Positions 7,366 to 10,961 of a stretch of 10,961 bases of DNA are shown here, in pieces. The notes beneath the pieces were generated by a model. It did not search any database. It saw only the letters and a list, made by a program, of their open reading frames with translations, and was not told the origin of the DNA. The DNA is from Isohypsibius dastychi (taxonomy: Eukaryota; Tardigrada; Eutardigrada; Parachela; Isohypsibiidae): NCBI GenBank assembly GCA_034696485.1, contig JAQIWT010001397.1:1-10961 (forward strand). The letters are read 5' to 3'. Each line of letters starts with the position of its first letter. The first letter of the stretch is position 1. Both the position numbers and the translations under genes were made by a program.

Positions 7366-8897
7366 TGTCAACTTTGTACCCTCATCAATGCATTCAAGTC
7401 AGAAAACCAGGACATATTAAGTTTAGCTGGGTATCACAATGTGGTTATTTTAAGTCAGCAGTGTTTGAAACTCGATATCGCTTTTTGCCTAGAACCACTG
7501 AAAGAAGAAGACATATAATAACCATGCTGGACAGGGGGCGCCTCCAGTGTCCCCCCTCTAAGCTGAAGAAAACTGAAGTTTATACTGGAGTTTTGCCGAT
7601 TATCGAATGCTGCTGAAAATGCAGCCATTGGATCTGGTCCACTGTTCAGCTTAATGATAGAAAAAATTCTTCTCTTTTCAAACCTGTTTTGAAAACAATC
7701 CAGCTTACCACCTATTTTAAAAAAATCAGATCACAAATTGTTCATTATCTGATGCACGCAGATGGTCATCAGGTGCAACAAAGCATGAATAATGAGATTT
7801 TGAGATTTTGCGAATCTTTTTGACCAGCAGAGTTACAGATACACTTTAGCGGGAGCGGCACCAAAAAGAACGTCGTTGGCCGAAGTTTTAAACGAAGTTC
7901 TTGTTCAATCACCTTTGATTAGAGGTTGTCATCATCTGCAGTCACTTGACGTGCCACCTCATCAGTTGTTCATGCCGTGCGAGAAATTTCTTATTTCGTC
8001 ACGAAAGATAGACTGATTCTGGCTGTTGCGGTATCTGCTGCCTGCAAGCGCTTGTTCGAAATCGATCAGGACCATCTTGGTTACCGTATATTAATCGGAT
8101 TACGGTATGCCCTGCCGTTGTTCTGCGGCATTTCTTCGTGAAATCTGATCATGAAATTTCCCGATCCAAGCCGGCAGATCGATGTTACAAATAAGGAACC
8201 CACAGTTTACATCTGTCGACAAGCTAACAGTCAAAGCGCTTTCTGAAGTCTCGTTGAATTATCGTTACTTGTCCCTGGACCCCAACCTGATTGATGCCAT
8301 GTGTGAAGTGCCCCTCGGGCGCAATTCTTCAAATAGTTTGGCACGAATGTCGTAGTGAAAATTCGCTGGGCAATTTCCATATTGAGCACACCACTCTGAG
8401 CGCATCTGACGTATTTGATTTGCTGGATAAATCGAGCACGCTCGGCCCAGCAGATAGTCAATATGGATCTTATAAGAGATTACAAATTCACGCTGCAATG
8501 CAAGGTGTTATGAAAACCGGTCAGACACCATTGATCGACGGGCCGTCATCGCTCGCCAGATCACGCTCGCTCATCTTCGACTAGAGACATGCCATAGTTT
8601 ATCACTGTGGAGCGGCAGCAGAACACTGAAGCTATGCAGGGTGTGTGCACCGTGGAACCGACTGAGAACATCTCGCCCGCTGGAACGTATGAACAAATCG
8701 AAGCCGATCCGGGATGTCCAGTTAGGGTATTCTTTTCGTTTGCGACCAGGGCATAGTATGGAGTCATTTATAGGTTATCGGTGTGGGTACGGGCGAACGG
8801 GTGTTGGGCTATACTACAGCGTGACCCTCGAAGGAAAACACCAAAGTATGAAAAGTATAAGTATGAGATCGCGCAACTACATTACGCACTGCTTTAG
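7366..8897 (+). pseudogene. long decayed coding sequence, about 500 codons, unidentified
   Basis: Protein-like text runs along the plus strand but changes frame repeatedly. Frame 1: 7366-7515 (then TAA TAA) and 7567-7689. Frame 3: 7660-7820. Frame 1: 7804 to about 7965. Frame 3: about 7960-8243, with TGA at 8139. Frame 1: about 8240-8340. Frame 3: about 8336-8396. Frame 2: about 8390-8581. Frame 3: 8598-8894, with TAG at 8754. Sample words, one per frame block, are DILSLAGYHNVVIL, SGPLFSLMIEKILLF, KTIQLTTYFKKI, SLAEVLNEVLVQS and AVSAACKRLFEIDQDHLGYR. Adjacent frames overlap at the switches, leaving no room for introns, so indels are the simplest cause. No zinc knuckle, protease or polymerase motif is seen. 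It could be a dead host gene, an endogenous viral element or a mobile-element structural gene; I cannot choose between them. Confidence 0.55.
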
Positions 8898-8989
8898 CAC
8901 TTTTTTTTCATGTTTGCCAAACTAGACAAATGGCTTTTCCAAATTCTTCTCTTCGAATTTTTTTTTTCTGTTTTCAAAAATATTTCCAG

Positions 8990-9095
8990 GAAAAAACGGA
9001 TCACCGAAACTGTGGGAAACATAAGCGAACAAAAAGTCATAAGCGAAAAAAACTTGTCATCACAATTCAAGGACCTCAGAACGTGTCATCTTTAA
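8990..9095 (+). CDS. possible terminal exon, unidentified
   Basis: A long T tract and TATTTCCAG ending at 8989 form a strong acceptor. The frame after it reads KKRITETVGNISEQK and FKDLRTCHL, then stop at 9093. It is short, charged and Ser/Lys-rich, and holds a near-repeat of CATAAGCGAA. No partner exon is certain. Confidence 0.25.
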
Positions 9096-9316
9096 CAGAA
9101 ACTCTGCTGAAAATTCTCTGTTATCTATACTCAAACAAGTTAGTTGAGAAATCCAGTGGTGCCTGGGGTTCAGTGGGTTAGTAAATCGATTCAGAAAAAC
9201 GGAGTTCGTGAACCTTACCGTTTCGCAAAATTGGGGTTCGTGAATCCTGGCTTCAAAGAGTTCACAAAAACGGTTGGAAACCTGATTCACTGACAATTAC
9301 TCTGCGTATGCATCTA
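9096..9316. other. non-coding stretch
   Basis: No supported gene. GGTTCGTGAA-type words recur between 9205 and 9245 and, inverted, near 9260 (GTTCAC). The minus-strand frame over 9060-9296 follows these repeats and is not taken as a gene. Confidence 0.35.
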
Positions 9317-9319
9317 GCT

Positions 9320-9482
9320 CCGGCAAAAGTGTTGACTTTCTCTCTGGCTTTGGCATATTGTTCACTCTCTCTCTCTGGCAAAATTGTGCACATTCAACAA
9401 GTCAACTATTTTGCCGGCTACTGCGGCCGGCAGAATTGTTGACTAGTTGAATCAACAGTCAACAAGTCAACACTTTTGCCGG
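9320..9482. repeat. nested inverted repeats (foldback element)
   Basis: Outer arms of 19 bp, CCGGCAAAAGTGTTGACTT at 9320-9338 and its exact complement at 9464-9482, enclose a second inverted repeat. Inner arms 9395-9418 and 9426-9449 pair at 21 of 24 bases around a 7-nt loop. A (CT)n tract lies at 9365-9376. GTCAAC and TTGCCGGC words are shared by both levels, so this looks like a foldback built by repeated inverted duplication. Confidence 0.8.
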
Positions 9483-9525
9483 CTACAGACGTGTACAGTA
9501 TATTAACGATCCCAACAAACTTTAG

Positions 9526-9699
9526 TCTTGGAGATCAGCCGTATTGTTTGATCTGAATTCATGGCTGGTTATTGACGGCGATACCAAGATTCACCAAGTT
9601 TCCGCCTTTGTCACACGTTTCTTGAATCTGTCAAGAAAAAATTATACTTGGGAGGACGCGATTTTGCGTGACTTGAAAGTGGAGGTTGGAAGTGTAGGT
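9526..9699 (+). CDS. possible internal exon of an unidentified gene
   Basis: After AACAAACTTTAG, a frame of 58 codons reads SAVLFDLNSWLVIDGDTKIH and VSAFVTRFLNLSRKNYTWED before TGA at 9700. The text looks like protein but no family is recognised. Its last third is the left arm of the foldback element at 9643, so either the element inserted into an exon or the arm is an inverted copy of exon sequence. Confidence 0.3.
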
Positions 9700-9804
9700 T
9701 GATTTAAGAATTTAAGACTGGCTCCAGACAAGAAAAAGCTTAATCCAACCTACACCTCGAACTTCCACTTTCCGAACTCGCAAAATCGCGTCCTCCCAAC
9801 TATA
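9643..9804. mobile_element. 162-bp foldback MITE-like element
   Basis: Arms 9643-9707 and 9740-9804 are inverted copies, with the outer 21 bases (TTGGGAGGACGCGATTTTGCG) exact and about 85% identity overall, around a loop of about 32 nt. Both ends abut TATA/TA, compatible with the TA target duplication of Tc1-mariner-type MITEs. Its ends are unrelated to the transposon at 1-2278, so that transposase is not its obvious helper. A transcript across it would form a long hairpin. Confidence 0.75.
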
Positions 9805-9878
9805 TAGCGAGCATATTTATTTCCCGCAATGCACATATAACATATATTTCCAGCAATCTGTACATCAAGATGACAAAA

Positions 9879-9909
9879 TTCGGTTGCAGCCAGGCACGCT
9901 GCAACCGAA
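9879..9909. repeat. perfect 12-bp hairpin with 7-nt loop
   Basis: TTCGGTTGCAGC, loop CAGGCAC, GCTGCAACCGAA. There is no U tract after it, and this is eukaryotic DNA, so it is not read as a bacterial-type terminator. Confidence 0.75.
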
Positions 9910-10692
9910 AGAATCACTGAGGTTCCCGATTCTTCTTTATAACACAATCAATGTCTGATCATGAAGTGGCAGTAAAGACCAATGTTTCAAACTGTGCAAA
10001 CATTGTAAGTTAAGGATGGAACAATATCACAGAGTGGTCAATTTATTCTTGTATTTACCAAAACTGGTGAGTACAGTTAATCCTTTTTTGCGATTGACCA
10101 GCTCAAACATATGTCCAGCCACATCACTTATTTCAGCGCCCGCTTAGAGTCAGTTTGTGGCATTAGGATCAGGAATTTAGTGATTGGTCAATTTTGCCAT
10201 CAGCGCTAAATACTGCGTGCGAGCTTTCACGACGTGATACGTTGGTCCTGTTGTCCGACATCCATTGTTCTTGTCATTTCCAAATATTATCATAATGACG
10301 TTGAAATCAAGCAGTAAAATAAATAAGACTAGTGAGATAAGACCAGTGGGATATAAAGAATTCTTCTCCAACTCTGTAAAGTCAATATATAGAGTCATAA
10401 TGGCTAGTCGGATTGACGTTGTGATTTTAGTGAAAAATCAAGATTCTGAGCTTGTGAATCCCTGTACTGCTATGATGATTCTGAGCTTAGTATTGCCCGA
10501 CTGAGCTCCTTCGATCGAGAGCGTGCATAGGGTAATTTCTTATGTGGTCGTCTTCATAGATGACCAAATATGCTGAGCTTGCGAGCCAGAAGAGATGAAA
10601 GAACGTTTGTATTATGAATAGATTGATAATGATCGATTGCTTCTGTGCTTGTGTAGCTATCCTTATTTCTGTTCTTTGTAGCTGCTTGAATC
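9910..10692. other. stretch without a confident gene
   Basis: A minus-strand ATG frame at 10398-10177 (73 aa) has a hydrophobic run, GLISLVLFILLLDFNVIMII, and could be a small membrane protein, but nothing else supports it. GATTCTGAGCTT occurs twice (10442-10453, 10477-10488). No promoter is evident for the frame starting at 10693. Confidence 0.35.
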
Positions 10693-10961
10693 ATGTCTGA
10701 AGGTGACATATGGACTTCGATATTTTCCAGTTTTCCCGGTGGCAACTGCTTTACCTTCACCGCTACAAGCATGTGCAAAACGCTTCGAGCAGCAACAAGC
10801 AGCGACAGCACCCTACGAAATCAAATCCCATGGAAGGAGGAAAACAAGCCGAAAACAATTGAGGATATCTGCGTTTTGATCAATGAACTTGCCATTCGTG
10901 CTGCAAAAGGAGATGAAAGAATGTTTCAGAATGTCGGGAAAAAGAATCGCCAGCGAATCAG
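10693..10961 (+). CDS. 5' part of an unidentified gene, open at window end
   Basis: An ATG at 10693 (A at -3), preceded by an in-frame TGA at 10687, opens a frame that runs 89 codons off the window. Words include MSEGDIWTSIFSSFPGG, NQIPWKEENKPKTIEDICVL, INELAIRAAKGDERMF and NVGKKNRQRI. The second half is helical and charged, and looks like real protein. TATTTTCCAG ending at 10730 is also a good splice acceptor, so this may instead be an internal exon starting at 10731 in the same frame. No domain is recognised. A 78-residue minus-strand frame over the same DNA is less convincing. Confidence 0.5.
   Translation, partial: MSEGDIWTSIFSSFPGGNCFTFTATSMCKTLRAATSSDSTLRNQIPWKEENKPKTIEDICVLINELAIRAAKGDERMFQNVGKKNRQRI

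Noticed and set aside
7532-7560. AGGGGG .. CCCCCT stem
   Set aside because: Only six to seven G/C pairs with a large loop; likely chance in a short G/C-rich patch of the decayed frame.
8231-8498. Two overlapping minus-strand frames of 76-77 residues
   Set aside because: They are antisense to the decayed plus-strand coding sequence, whose text is more protein-like and colinear over 1.5 kb.
9879-9909. Hairpin as a transcription terminator or microRNA precursor
   Set aside because: No U tract follows, and a 12-bp stem is too short for a typical precursor.
10554-10811. Minus-strand 85-residue frame
   Set aside because: It overlaps the plus-strand frame from 10693, which is longer (open to the window end) and has start and splice signals.

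Overview
The window looks like nuclear DNA of an invertebrate with small introns. No bacterial gene layout is visible. Protein-like reading frames are short and joined by GT..AG introns of about 50-100 nt, and inverted repeats, foldback elements and decayed coding sequence fill the space between them. Tiny introns plus a pogo/Tigger-type transposon suggest a nematode-like or other small-intron metazoan. That assignment is inference; no single gene names the species.

Region by region: (1) 1-2278 is an almost perfectly preserved pogo/Tigger-like DNA transposon with 47-bp terminal inverted repeats (one mismatch). It carries a minus-strand transposase that reads as 540 residues once six short, frame-consistent introns are removed; all three catalytic Asp residues are present. 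(2) 2374-2636 holds a weak minus-strand exon pair of unknown function. (3) 2781-4040 holds four degenerate copies of a dispersed repeat of about 150-230 bp whose head is a foldback. (4) 3259-4445 (minus) is a three-exon gene model for a 152-residue protein with a divergent forkhead (winged-helix) domain. Two perfect forkhead-type GTAAACA sites lie in a 27-bp tandem repeat just upstream, suggesting possible autoregulation. (5) 4650-5280 shows no gene. (6) 5283-5922 is a frameshifted, protein-like remnant. (7) 6172-7136 (plus) contains exons of a likely cell-surface protein: a Cys-containing ectodomain with two N-glycosylation sequons, then, after a 74-nt intron, a hydrophobic C-terminal tail (GPI- or membrane-anchor-like). 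An AATAAA follows at 7241. (8) 7366-8897 is a long decayed coding sequence with about seven frame changes and several stops. It is unidentified; a viral or mobile-element origin is one possibility. (9) 9317-9804 is rich in palindromes and includes a 162-bp foldback MITE-like element flanked by TA. (10) 10693-10961 is a protein-like reading frame running off the window.

The genes do not form an operon or an obvious pathway. The best supported items are the intron-rich transposon, the forkhead-like gene with its own candidate binding sites, and the anchored surface protein. All exon joins were made by eye from reading phase and splice consensus, with no transcript evidence.
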